Below the pieces are notes generated by a model. It had not been told where the DNA came from. It saw only the letters and a program-made list of their open reading frames with translations, and did not search any database. A DNA stretch of 64,000 nt from Chrysoperla carnea (Eukaryota; Arthropoda; Insecta; Neuroptera; Chrysopidae). This document shows, in pieces, positions 50,035 through 62,960 of the stretch. Position 1 is the stretch's first letter. Each line of letters starts with the position of its first letter. Location of the stretch: the NCBI RefSeq assembly GCF_905475395.1, contig NC_058337.1, positions 131,027,960 to 131,091,959 on the forward strand. The letters are read 5' to 3'. The translations under genes and the position numbers were made by a program.

Positions 50035-51079
50035 ACAACTGGTTTTTATTGTTTTCGATAATTTGTTAAGGCTTTAACTTTAATTTAAATAGTATTTTTT
50101 TCAATTTCTACCGACTTGTTTTGAAGAAATCTATGAAAACATATCATTCATCTACCGTTTTCCCAAGACACCACTGTTAAATATGCCTACTTTTAAAGTC
50201 ATTAATTTATTCAAGTTTATTTGACCATCAACCAATCGCGCAACCCCTCCTAAAATTTTCACATTTGATTAAGACTTAGTAGAATTTTATTTAAAATTGA
50301 GATTCACTCTATAATTTTGATAATTAATTTAATTAATCTGTTTTCTGAGTTCTTTCTCACTTTAATCTCTTTTTCAATTTTACTAGACCTTTTTGATTTG
50401 ATCTTGATTCATACTTCGCATATTTTTAAGTACTTATACACACTTTTAAGGACTGTCCTATATATTTATTATAAACACATTTGTTTCCTAAATCACTTTA
50501 CTTAAAGGTATCCCTACTTAAGCCACAAATCGGAAGAAGGTGTGGTATATTATGTTCTAGTTTTTATTTGTTCCAAATCTCTACATATCATGCATCCAAA
50601 GTGAATGATGGATGTATCCTTTTTTAATCAAAAGCAGATGTCTTAATTTTTATAAAAATATAAAATACTTTGTAAATATTAAATACTGCGTTTTTTGTTG
50701 TTTGTATTTTAAAAAATATCACGTGCCAATGTAAACAAAATTTTAGATATTTAAATGTAGCATAAGTTTTTGTCTGTTTACAATAAAAGTTTTTTTTTTA
50801 TTTATTTATTGGGAAGTACTTATAGTGGTCTTTGAAAAATAGATGCATTATTATTGGAAAAAAATAGATATATGGTGTCAACGCCCTTTGTTAGATAAAT
50901 CGAAATCGGAGTTTTAAATAAGAAAAACAATGCTACAATAAATTATTCTCTCGCTAGCCAAAAATAATATTAAAATAATTATAAAATTATATTCATTATG
51001 AATTACCCCTTTTTTATATTCCATATTATATAATACGATAGTTGTTTTATCTCGAATTTGCCAAATTGCGCATAAAAAT
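50035..51079. other. Gene-free stretch with an inverted E-type fragment
   Basis: At about 50170-50250 the block aatatgcctacttttaaagtc is the inverse of copies near 41190 and 42240. Nothing else recognisable. Confidence 0.55.
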
Positions 51080-51344
51080 GTAAAACTAGACTGGATACCA
51101 TAAAAAATTTGAAAGTGAAATTAAAATTGATTAAAAAACGAAGAAGTTGTAAGCATTCAAAGATTGTTGCCTGTCTTCTTATAGAAAACAAAGTTTTATA
51201 TGTAACTAGCTGACCCGGCGAACTTTGTTCCGCCTTAATGGCAATAAATAAGCAGTTTTTTTTTATTGGAAAAAATACAAAAAAATTAAATACCTACATT
51301 AATCATTCATAATTATTTCTGTATTTTAGTACATAGGTTGCTCT

Positions 51345-52143
51345 TCATTTAAGTACCTTGTGATACACGACATTTTTATACCATGTATATATGAAATATA
51401 CATAGTATTATAAGTTTAGTCCCAAGTTTGTAACGCCTAAAAATATTGATGCTACAAAAAAAAAATTGGTATAGGTGTTCATAAAATCACCTAATTAATC
51501 CATTTCCGGTTGTCGGTCCGTCCGTCCGTCCGGCCGTCCGTCCGTCTGTGGTCACGATTACTCAAAAACGAAAAGAGATATCAAGCTGAAATTTTTACAG
51601 CGTGCTTAGGACGTAAAAAGTGAGGTCAAGTTCGTAAATGAGCAACATGGGTCAATTGGGTCATGGGTCCGTAGTACCCATCTTGTAAACCGTTAGAGAT
51701 AGAATAAAAGTTTAAATGTAAAAAATGTTCCTTACAAAAAAATAAACAACTTTTGTTTGAAACATTTTTGTGTAAACATCACTGTTTACCCACGAGGGCG
51801 TTAATTAGGTACAAATTTTATAGTATGTATTAATATAGGAATATCAAAGTGAATATCTTTTGTTATTTACATGACGTCAAAAAAAACAAACGATTGCGCA
51901 TCAACACTTGCGCATTATATGAGAATATCAAGAATATTAGTTAAATATGTCAGATATGTATGTATGTGAAATGTGACAGAGTCATCAACACTGCCTATAC
52001 ATGGTATTTCAACAATTAACTCAGTCAATTGTTTGTTTTCACTTGTTTGTTTTATTATCAGGCGCAAAAACAAACAACGCAGATGGTCTTCTGACCCGTG
52101 AACATGCAACGTATAATTGACCATAGGAAAAACATGAATGTTC
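51345..52143 (-). pseudogene. Helitron helicase C-terminal remnant, interrupted by family A copy 10
   Basis: On the minus strand 52143-52050 encodes EHS then CFSYGQLYVACSRVRRPSAL and FVFAPDNKT, the conserved C-terminal block of Pif1-like Helitron helicases. After the inserted element the frame resumes as NVVYHKVLK with a stop at 51347-51345, again as in intact Helitrons. Everything upstream of this block has been deleted. Confidence 0.88.
51374..52047 (+). mobile_element. Family A element, copy 10, full length, inside the Helitron
   Basis: The longest copy (674 bp), with T run, ATACCATGTATA, an expanded interrupted CCGT microsatellite (51513-51547), the gacgtca stretch shared with copy 3, TATACATGGTAT, the stem-loop and terminal cttgttt. 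Because it interrupts a known coding sequence its ends can be fixed within a few bases: it lies within a T run, with no target duplication. Confidence 0.92.
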
Positions 52144-52350
52144 TAAAAAAAAAAAAGCTAAATCGGTTCAGCCGTTCTTGAGTTATAAGTGGCGTAACTA
52201 ACACGACTCACGACTTTCTTTTATATATATAGATGTCTATGGTGATACCCATATCTTCCAACTTCCAAAGCCAACCTCACTTTTCTACCTGTGAAGTGTG
52301 AATTCTTCACCTGAGGTGATAATACAATTTTAGTAAACATGCCTATTTTA

Positions 52351-55300
52351 GATTTTAGATTAAATTAAGTAACTAATATAAAAGTGATGTACTAGGCAGA
52401 TTATCCCAACATTTGTGTCAAATACGATAATGCAAGCGCCGCACATAATTAGACGTCGCGGCGTGATAGAATATAGTACAATATACATTGATGTACGATA
52501 CATTTAATTTAATGGTAGTAAGCACATTTAGACGTCGTCAAACCCTTTCAGGTTTTCAAAATATAATCTAGATGTTTATCTTAATTGGTATATTCTTTAC
52601 ACATGACAATATAGACTAAGTAAGCTTTGTATGTTTTAAAAGTGAAAAACCGTTGAAAAGTCAATAATACTCTTTTTCGAGCTCAAAACTATATGTATTT
52701 ATTAACGTTGTAACCCAAGGTAACCTTTACATCTTATAAGAAAGAAGATCGAAGAGATTTTCATCTGGAAAAATCTAATAATATCGTAAAATTATTCTTT
52801 TAGACCACTAGGATACGAAGCAGAGAATTTTGAAGAAAGTGGTATAATTTTAAATTATAAGAAACTCTTTGGCGAATAATATAACTCGGTAATTATAATT
52901 CAATCAAAAACAAAAATAACGACGCTAACCTGTCTGTTAGAGACAAGAAGGAGGAACAACAACAGTAGCGCTTAATTTATGCCGCCAACAAAAATGAAAG
53001 AATTTAAACCACAAAAAACATAGAATTTTCTGTAAAGATGAACTGAAATATGCAAATATTATTATGGTTCAAGTCTAATTGCCACCTGATTGACTAATAT
53101 TAACTTTTACCTAATAGAAATTTGCGGACTCGTAGAGAAAAATACCTTTAAACCTTTAATTTACAATATTTCTGATATGTTTACCATTGTACATTGTATT
53201 TCGGATATTCAACAAAATTAGGTATAGTCTAATATATTTAAATAAGTAAATAAATAATATTTTAAAACATCTGTTATTTTAACAACGAAAACATAAAATC
53301 AAAGTGTGGATGTTATCATAATTATCACAACAGTATAATTTACTGTCACACTCATCATAGTGACACAGGAAGATAATATCTGTCACTTGATTGTCATACT
53401 TTACAATATTAATGGTAAAACTAATTTAAGTCAAAAAGGCGTTGCGTTAATTAAAATCTAAAGCCCCGGTGCCCAACATACTTTATCAATATACTTCTGA
53501 AAATTATACTTTCTTCTTTTGATCGCGTAGGTTACAATTTTTTGAATATTCAGTTTTTTCTGATTCTGATTCGGAGAGGAAGTAATGTGAAAAATAAGTG
53601 TAAAAAAAGTTTTATACGACACAAGAAAAAACGAGGATGTCCGAATTTTTAAATTACCTCTCTAATAGATTAAATAAAACAATGGATATCCGTCAAATTG
53701 AAGCCATTGAGGGCTGTAAAAACTCTCTTAGCTGTGTGAAATAGGAAATAGAACGCCCCACTTACAAGTATTTTCTTATATAAAAAAGTTATTAAGCTAT
53801 GCAAAGTTAGTCCAAAAACCAATAGGATATTATCTTTAGTCAAAAATAAATCATGAAATTTGAAAAAAGTTAAAATTTGTGCAAAATTATACTTAAATAT
53901 TCTGATTTCGAGTCATAAAAGCACATTTTTCTTTTAAAATATTAAAATTAAAAATCGTAATTTTTAAACTGTATATCACGTGACCTAAAACGCGGATAAG
54001 CCCTGCTGTGATGTCATAGTGGTATGACTCATAGACCATTAATTAGTTCAGTGTAGACAGCTGGTATAATATATACATAAATAATAAGTATTTATATATA
54101 GGGTGTTCTGTTATTGACTGCAGATCGTCGGCCTACAGAATAAGCTCATAAAGACTAAGGAAAATGTCATTTACCAATTTTGGATTTGAGCCCTAGTTTG
54201 GGCGCTACAGGTATGGCAAAAATTGATAAATTTGTTCATTCACTGACTATGATTCGATAACCAGCAGCCAATGCTAATCAGTAGATATTAATATATTTCA
54301 TTCAATAATATTAAACTAAAGAAGGGATATGAACTGATTTCAATTGGATTATATCATTTTGAAAAAACCTTTTAAAAAAGTATTTGATTGGTTTGAACAA
54401 GTCCTACTTTTTTTATTTTTATTATATTTTTCCAAGAAAACATTAGATTCTGTATATTATAATCAGATGTCTATGAATATATCTGTCAAACTCATTTGTG
54501 TTATTTCGTATAGTGATACCCATATTACGTCATCAAATTGGATGCCCGCGTTTTTGACAGTTTAAAAAAGGTTTAAAATTTAATTTATGTTTTTGGCAAG
54601 AAAGCGTGTGTATTTTCCGAAATAAATTTTTGGTGGCTTTTTATTAGCAAAATCAACATTTTGAAGTACTTTTTCAAAAATAGTGGAATACCCTATTACT
54701 AGAGATGTATTTATCAATGACATTTTATAAGTTGATTGGCTACAGGACTATTATCTGTTTATTGACGTTAAAATAGACTCAAAATGTTTTTAAATCGTTG
54801 CGGCGTCGATTCAAAGTTTATAAAATAAACGTGTTATATTTCATATGTATTTAATTTTAAAATATGATTAATTTACATTAAATTGAATAAAATAACTCAT
54901 TAGGTATAGAAATATATTTATCATCATGTCGGATTTCATAATCGGTTATAGGTGTTGCATTTTAAGTAGCTTTATTATAATTAGATTTGAGATTCAATAA
55001 GATAGTTTAATTTATTAATTTTTAGAGAGAAAAAAGGAACAAAACCTAATACCGTTACTGATGTTGATAAAATATAATTAACAAAACGACCCCGATGTAA
55101 AAACCGAAAATTTTGTATTTTAAATTTTTTAAGATCTACGGTTAAATGATCTAGGATGCCAATAAATGCAGAGAAGATTAAATACGAATAAATATATGTT
55201 GCTTCTGGGAGCGTAAGAACTAGTCAATCGTGTTACAAATAGATATATTTTAGGCACTTATTTGCGCTTCCACCATCAAGAAAATAGCAAGATAAAACTA

Positions 55301-58300
55301 AAAACCCCATTCATTTGCTGCAAAGGTACAATCAGAAGAATTTCATTAACTACTTATATCGCTATCACCCATTATTTTACGAGCCCTGTTCAGAGACGAA
55401 GTGTTTGTTGTAAGAAAATACTTAAAGCTTGCTGCGAAATTGGTGGATAGCAAGTGATAATCAAATTCTTAGCTTAGTGTTTTCAGAATACTATAATTTT
55501 AAAGAAGAAAGAGCTTGTTTTCGGCATCTGAATCAAAAGTCTTTATACATTAGACCTGCGTAGTATTTTTCTGTATACAATAAACTAATAAATTAATAAT
55601 ATCATTAAAACTTTTAAGTAAACCCTTGGGTATACGGTACATACATATACAGGGAGTCCTCCTTCAAGTCACCGTCCAAACTGGAACTATATATTTTTTA
55701 CGAAATGAACTTTGCTTATTGTAAAAATTGAAGTTTTCTTAATATTAGTCAAGGAACTCTTACAATGAAAAACGACAAATAAGGAAGACTTACTTTTTAA
55801 CTCGTCAGAACTCGCGTCATCTGTTCAGTTATCTTTAGTCACGTGATAAGAGATTTTCTTACGCATTCGTGATTATGCGATTATTGAATTGAAAGTGGAA
55901 ATATTAGAGCAAAGAAATAATCTAAACAATTAAATTCATTTGAACTAATTTCATCATATTTTTATCACGAGGCTTTTTAATTTACTGAATATGACTTATA
56001 TTAAACTACCTTAACAACACGAAGAGTCCTGAAAATTTCCGAAGCTAATATTTTTTGACTTACACCTTTACTCTCGTGATGAAAGAAATTATCACAATTT
56101 CTGAACGACTTGAAAAAAAAAATTAAAAAAAAAAAAACTAAAGATAGGTTGAAAAAATCTTGAAAATATATATTTCAAAAATAGATAAAATTATATGAAG
56201 CTAGAAAAAGTTTCAACCACATATATCATTTAAGTTATTTATGTGTTAAATCGAGTATGAGCAAAATGCGCTGATCGGTGAATGATGTGTCAAATTGAAA
56301 AACGCCAACGGGTTTTTCTTCTTCGATTTTCGTAAAGATTGTATACTTTCTGTTTCTTCTGATAATATTGATGGCCACACTATCTTTGTATTATATTTTT
56401 TAAGTATATACTTATAATACAATAATAAAAGGTATTTTATAGCGGTACTAATAGTTATTTTAATCGCTCGTTGCTTTACTATTATGATTATAATCCATTC
56501 CACATCCACATATAACAGCGCTGCCATTATATGTGTATATTATGTATGGATTGCTTTTAAATATAGCGACAAAGGTACTACAGTACTACACACAAATTCA
56601 ACTAAAAAAAATGTCACTTCCTTGTTTTTATCTCTGACAAAAGCAAAGTTATGTTAGTTGGTATAAAAAAAAAAAAATTAAATAAGAAACGCGTGGCAGT
56701 GTACGCATCAAGTAATAGGATTCCGTAGTCAAATTAGGTAGGTAAATCCTTTTTTGTAATTTCATGTTTGATCAGGGTGGATTACCACGAAATTGAAAGT
56801 TTCTGCCCCTAAAAAATTTAAATTAATTGCAAATTAAAAAGAAAGTAGGTAATAAGAATAAAAGTACATCAGACAGTGAAGAAAAGTATACATCGTTATG
56901 CAGAACTTTGGTCGATAGTTCGACACTCGTCCAGAAGATGTTTCTGTGATAAAGTTTCATTAATTCTAAAGAAAATCATGACTTCGTTTTCATTTAAAAT
57001 TATTAGTAACCATCAGAGATGCAAAAAATTAGCATTTTCTACCACCAATGCAAGTCGCTATGTAATTATACCACAACTATAAAGTAAATACTAAAATAGG
57101 TATTATTTGAAATTCCCCAAGAAATACGTGAATTATCGGATCATCGCATTGTAATGATTTGCCTCAATGTCAGAAACAACGAAAATGTGAAAGAAAAGAA
57201 AGCAAATAAAGAATCTACAATTGGTTTCCCTTGAGGAAACTAAATAGAAAAGTACATAGAAAGTTTACATACCTATTTTTTCCAACTATTTCTGAAAAAA
57301 AAAGAAATAAAAAATAAATAAAGTACAAATTAATCAAATAAAAGCGGTTATAGAATGAAATAATTAAATTTATTATTGTAGGTACTTCTACGGACCATAA
57401 AAGTGATTTACGCAGTAATATTTCCTTATAATTGCTGCTTAACAATTAAAGAATATTTAAAGAATAAGTAAAGTCAATGCAAGATGATTTAAGTTTAAAA
57501 TTAAATAACTGAACATATTTAGTAACATTCTCAATTACGAAAGTATTAATTTCCGCTGGCATAAAAAAAAGATTGAGCAACAAACATCATACTCGGAAAC
57601 AAAATATTAAATGTGATTTTTTGCTCAATTTCTGTGTGATTTTTCAGGAACTGCTTTTATTTTTTATTCTACCATAATAATTGAAAAGTTACATACAGAT
57701 TGAAAATTTTTTTCAAAAGTTGTTGCAAGAGATCGTGTGACGTAATAATTTTAATTACCTATGTCTGTATATATTTATTTATACATAGGTTTTTTTATTT
57801 TAACACTTAAACGTCACGAACATAGCTAACACGCTATCCCTAAATAATGTTTTTAATCTGCGAATTCTTTTTTATATTTTAATAAATTTGTTTAATCATA
57901 CATAGCTTTTAGAAAAGTTTCCTTGGTGAAGTTCAATATTATTTATGATAAATAAGATACAAAAATTATTCAACAACCCAAAAAATTTAAAAAAACACGC
58001 TATTTCTTGGGGTTAAATTTACCCCTGCACAAAAAAAAGGAGAGTTTATTGTTTTACTTTTATTATAACAAATGAAAAACTTTTTGGTTTTTAAATACTG
58101 CGAGAAAGACCACGTACTAGTTTGCAGAACGTAGTTTCGGAAAAATGGATTTAAATTTTTAGCGTTGGGCGCCCTTATAACACAAACATAGATAAAATAG
58201 ACAACATGTTTTGGATTCTAGTCTATTTGCAACGAAAAATCTTCGAATAATAAATAAATTGTATCGTATAAAATAAACGCTTGAATAAAATTATTCCAAG

Positions 58301-59269
58301 AACACGTAATTTCAATCTTGACTTTTAACAAAAAAAACAGTACCTATGGTTTTGTCACCGATAATATATGTTTTTTATGACAAAAAAGGTATATGAATAT
58401 GTTAATATTTTATAAAAAGTACGTGCGTTACAAAATACCTAACTAGAAGAATATAATTATTATTGTATTTTATAACATCTTTTACAATATATCAAAATTA
58501 ATAATATAATTAAAATAACTGTTAATGAATTTAAAAAATTTTATTTTATTAAAAAATTATTTAAGATTAAAAATATAAGAATGCATATGTTTCAATGCGA
58601 TAGTTTCAAATATAAGAAGACTTATATTTTCCTGAACCTACTAAAAATTACTTAACTAATTATTTGATTCCAAACAAACGAAAATTCTTTTGTAATTATC
58701 TTTTTCGAAATTTTGTACGAGCTTAGTTCTTAGTGTCGTTCTTAGCCGTTCAAAATAGCGGATTTTCAATTGGCAAATAATTTCAAAAAGGCTTTTTTTG
58801 TGTGTAAAATAATTATCATTTTGCCGTTTTTTAATACAATACGTTTCAAGTATTGTTTACTTTGAAATCTGTGCAGTATTAATTTGTCTATAAATTACTA
58901 TCTGAAAGGGTTCCATGCTATGTGTATTTATTTTTTGTCAATATACAAAAGCTATCACACGTGAAAGTACCTAATTAAAAATCTGATCAAAAATTTTTGG
59001 AATTTGCAAAATAAAAATAAAAATAAACAAATATATATATATAATAAATAGACCTGTTTTGAAAAACATTTAAGGTAGAGTGTTCGTAAATCCTGTTTTT
59101 ACAGAGTGAAATAAAATTTTAAGTAGACATTTAGAATGGATTTTGGAAAATCAGACCGAAAAAAATTTCTTAATCGTGTCCCGTTTTTGAACGTAAAAGC
59201 TAAAACTTCAGTACCCATCAACAAATGAGCAAATTTTAATGAACTTGTCTATTCATTAGGTGGGTGTAT
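52351..59269. other. Gene-free stretch
   Basis: AT-rich. Open frames at 54344-54565, 55262-55450, 56246-56527 and 56876-57082 have no recognisable domain or splice context. At 57808-57870 a short sequence (acgtcacgaacatagc) resembles 12064-12110 in a GABP-beta intron. An 'aggattccgta' fragment is at 56717. Confidence 0.55.
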
Positions 59270-59340
59270 AGTCATGGGGGGGACAATCAAAATAACGCCA
59301 GCGCTCGCAGTGGATAATTTTGGCATTAAAAGTGCTGTTG
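59270..59340 (+). repeat. Repeat D, copy 3 of 3
   Basis: ggggacaatcaaaataacgc..gcgctcgcagtggataatttt, inverse of the copies at 25.5 and 37.8 kb. Confidence 0.7.
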
Positions 59341-59393
59341 GGACTTTTCGTTTTCTTATATGTTAAGGTAGTCCGGCCGTCACTTGACTAGTT

Positions 59394-59499
59394 AACTAGG
59401 CAATTTGTATGACGTAAATGTAATAAAATGCTCTAAAAATATCATAAACCAGGCAATCTGTATGAGATAAATGTAATAAAATGCTCTAAAAATACCGTA
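59394..59499 (+). repeat. 53-bp unit repeated twice, second locus
   Basis: Units 59394-59446 and 59447-59499 match those at 5895-6000. A TTAA (59363-59366) followed by GGTAGTCCGGCCGTCAC just upstream may be the end of the element carrying them. Confidence 0.85.
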
Positions 59500-60200
59500 A
59501 AAGCGTCAAAAATCAAAGAGATTTTATGTTATCTTTTTGGAAAGCGCCGTAAGGTAAAGTTTTTTGTTCATAAACAGAATCTGCAAATAACGGACATTCT
59601 ATCTTATTTTAAAGATGCAGAATTTTTTTTTACTAAAGATATATTTATTACAACTTTGTTAAGATAATAATCTCTATACAAAAAGGTATAATTAATAATC
59701 CTCCTACAATAATTATATTTTACAAGATAAAATTAAAATATATTAAAATAAAATTAAAATACATGAATACATTTATACTTAATAATTATTTAATTTAATA
59801 ATAAAATTAACATGTAAAATAGTAAAATATATAAAATACTTTCCAAAAAAAAATAAAATAATTTCATAATTGCATTTAAGTACGAATTATTATAAACTAT
59901 TAACATGTAATATTTATTATAGGTATTATATTATTAATTTATTAATTTATTTTTCTTTTTTTTTTTGTTAGTAAATAAGTAGATAATTTTAATAATTATA
60001 TCGGATTAAAAAATCATAATTTATGTTTGAGAAATTATATTTTAATATTATTTTATAGATAAAAATTTTATTTGATTTATGTGTAAATAATAAGTTGATC
60101 AGATGTAAAAGAATGTGGATTAAGTTATACTTGAATTGATAATATGTTTATAAATGGAAGATTTTTATAAATTTCATTGAAAATATTGATTTATTTATTA

Positions 60201-60605
60201 CTAGCTGTGAACTACCCGCTTTGCGAGGCAACATCCCCACTTTCACACCTCCTCTCCTATCCCCTTGCATAGGGATTACAGTTTTGTAATGCACACTTCA
60301 AGCTCTTTTATTTGATACCCCACTTGGGTAATCCTTGAAGCTGGTTGTATTCTTGTCAATATTTGAGCTTCATCGATACACAACTTTTTAAGTTTTTGAA
60401 GTACATCCCTTTCAACACCAATTTCAACCCCTTACTCTACTGTATTATATGCATGTATTATACATAAAAACTTTCCTCTTGAATCACGCTACCTATTAGA
60501 AAAAAACCGCATTAAAATCCGTTGCGTAATTTTAAAGATCTAACCATACATAGGAATTAGGAACAGACGGGCGGAAGCGACTTTTCTGTTACATATACAT
60601 CCAAT
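60201..60605 (-). mobile_element. Decayed Helitron, second family
   Basis: On the minus strand the 3' end has a hairpin CCTCGC-AAA-GCGGG then TAGTTCACAGCTAG, followed by T: the same architecture as the Helitron at 51.2 kb. Near 60600 a sequence (acagaaaagtcgc, minus strand) resembles that Helitron's 5' end region (aaaagaaagtcg). The 5' terminal TC is not clear. No coding remnant seen. Confidence 0.6.
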
Positions 60606-62112
60606 GTATTGATATTGATTTTGAATAGTTTTATTGAGTTTGATTTTGAACAGGAGCATTGGTATCGATTTTTAGACCAATTCTATAATGAAACGAAAGT
60701 TCTACAGTGATTATTTTTCTGTTATTTGAAGGATCGATTTAAGTAGCCGCCTGGTAGATATTGTTAATCTACCAGATTTAATTAATAAGAATAGTTCATG
60801 AAAATACAAAATCTGTTTGAACTTTTAAGGATTACCAGTACTCTCCCAACTGTAAGGTTTCTATGTTGACGGATTTGTAGGGCTATGCCTTACGCACACC
60901 TATTTGTAACAATATCGAATGTATGCTGCTGTCTCGGCAAAATTATATTAATCGCAATCGCATGTCTGTAAATCCGTCTTTAAAAAATAAACACTGTGTC
61001 TACAGATTATATGTTTGGCATTGATGTTTGTCTAAAAATTTCATAAATTTCACTTATTTCTAAAATTGTCAAACAAAAAATTTCTCAATATTTTGTATTT
61101 ACATATAAACGACTAATTAATGGTTTTCAGACCAAAAAAGGTACCACATTAAAATCATTTGATATTAACTTAATTAATATTTTTCGGCTTTTTTTTTTAA
61201 ATAAAATACTCAATAATTTACAATGGTCTAAAAGTCATCTACAATATTAAAAAATATAAAATATAAAGAAAAAAATGAAATTAAAATAATTATGATACTT
61301 AATCAAATGAATAAAAAATTATGATTTTAAGAATAAAAAAAATATGATTTTAAGAATAATATAAAAGAGTTTCTAAAAAAGAATTTTTTTTAATACCCAA
61401 TTTGTAAAGATTTAGATATATTTTATTTAATGAACCGAACACGAGAACGAATTTCTAGTTCTTTATTATTAAATATTGACTATTAAATCTATTAAATAGT
61501 TAAAAAAATGTTAAGTATTAGAAAATATTATATAATTAAAACACAGCGTTATATAATAATGGTTTAAAAAATTCAGCTCTTCAGTCCTAAACTGAAGCAT
61601 GGGAGTCTCAAATTTTAAAGATATTTATTTTTACAATATTTTACGCCTCCTAAAATCTTGTCTTTTCAACCTCACAAATTTCACCTTTAAATAACTGAGG
61701 TATGGATGGCCTGATATCATAGACGAGCGGAAAATTTTGAAATTATTTAATACAACATCTCGAAGAATATTCACGTATAAATACAATGAATGCTTTTTTT
61801 TTTCATTTGTTTAGAGTAGTGATGACGGACCAATTTAATTTATTATGTCAAATAGCTGGTTTTGCAGTTAACCAATCAAAAAATTACTCAAACAAAAGTT
61901 GCATAGTTTGATGGGCGACATCATGTTCTGACATCAGATTGGACCTAGTTCTCCAGGTTGCTTTAATAGCCAATTTAGATCCTAAAAGGAAAGAAACAGG
62001 ACACTTTAAATTAGAAAATTGATTCTCATAAAAAAAACAAACATTTTTTATTTAAATCCCGACGAGCTTGTTAGAAAGGACGTTTCCTCAACGGTTCCTA
62101 AACGGTTTATGG
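60606..62112. other. Gene-free stretch
   Basis: AT-rich; no coding exon or element ends recognised. Confidence 0.55.
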
Positions 62113-62120
62113 TTATATAT

Positions 62121-62336
62121 CAGGCGCGGATCTAAGGGGGGGTCACATGGGTCATGCCCCCCCCCCCCAAAACAGCCCGCATTTCAAAAAAAAGAGCTGA
62201 ATCAATATTTTACAAACCGAAAAACAAACAAAAATCTTTGTTTATTTGGTTTTTTTGTTATTTTATTGAAAAACAAAAATGACAAAAATCCTACGACCCC
62301 CCCCCCCCCCGAACAAAATTTCTAGATCCGCGCCTG
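62121..62336. mobile_element. hAT-type MITE with intact target duplication
   Basis: Terminal inverted repeats CAGGCGCGGATCTA (62121-62134) and TAGATCCGCGCCTG (62323-62336; one offset base) bracket 216 bp. The 8-bp duplication ttatatat is exact on both sides (62113-62120, 62337-62344). Long C runs lie near each end (62157-62168, 62297-62310). An 85-codon open frame spanning it is only the element's own sequence. Confidence 0.88.
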
Positions 62337-62789
62337 TTATATATGTTATATCCATTTGGTTTATGGAGGAGTGGTCGGGGATAGCCCAAGCCTTTTTCGA
62401 TACACAACGGAACCTACGGTCTAAGTGTGTCCTAACCTAGCTTTCGGAGGAAATGCGTCTTAAAAATTTGCCATTATTGCATTTAATTGAAAGAACTGTT
62501 AGCAACAAAAAAGTGCTTTAGCCAAAAGTTGTCAAGGATAATTGTTGATTGGATAATTACAAAACGAGTTGTAAGCCATAATAGATTAAAATGGTTCACC
62601 CTGTATATACAGATATGTATTTACTGACTAATTCCAATGATTGGGCTCTCTGACCGCTAAATGAGTTAATAAGGTCCAAAATAAAGTTAACAAGGCTCAA
62701 AGTAAAGTTTATAAGGATTCAAAATAGTATTATGATGTTATTTTGTTTAACTAAAAAAGTATATTCACATAAAAAAGGCGTGTTTATAT

Positions 62790-62960
62790 GTTTTGGTCCT
62801 TTTAGCCGAGACGACGGCTTGTAATTCCAATGAAGATTGGTCTCTATAGCCGATTCGTCGGTATAACCGATGTAGTTATAGGCGATATATTCATATATGT
62901 GTTAACATAGGGATTCTGGTGGGACCTTTCATTTTCGTTGCTATAACCGGTTTTTAACTG
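62790..62960. mobile_element. Partial pogo/Tigger-like terminal fragment
   Basis: On the minus strand it starts CAGTTAAAAACCGGTTATAG directly after TA, and contains further ggttata blocks of the type seen at pogo-like ends. No opposite end was found. Confidence 0.35.

Larger units (their letters stand above)
51206..52233 (-). mobile_element. Non-autonomous Helitron with helicase remnant
   Basis: On the minus strand the element begins TCTATATATATAAAAG (52233) and ends with a hairpin (GGCGGAAC-AAA-GTTCGCC, one bulge) followed by GGGTCAGCTAG at 51206. A precedes it and T follows, so it sits at an A^T site without duplication; all of these are canonical Helitron features. Without the family A insertion inside it, it is about 354 bp: terminal sequences plus the last codons of the Rep/helicase gene. 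Confidence 0.9.
51080..52350 (+). repeat. Repeat B, copy 3, split by a Helitron
   Basis: The left part, 51080-51205, ends acaaagttttatatgta. The right part, 52234-52350, begins tgtctatggtgat. Copies 1 and 2 have these joined (tttatatg..tctatggtgat), so the intervening 1028 bp are an insertion. Confidence 0.85.

Noticed and set aside
62068..62325. 85-codon open frame
   Set aside because: It covers the hAT-type MITE and its C runs; the Pro-rich stretches come from homopolymers.
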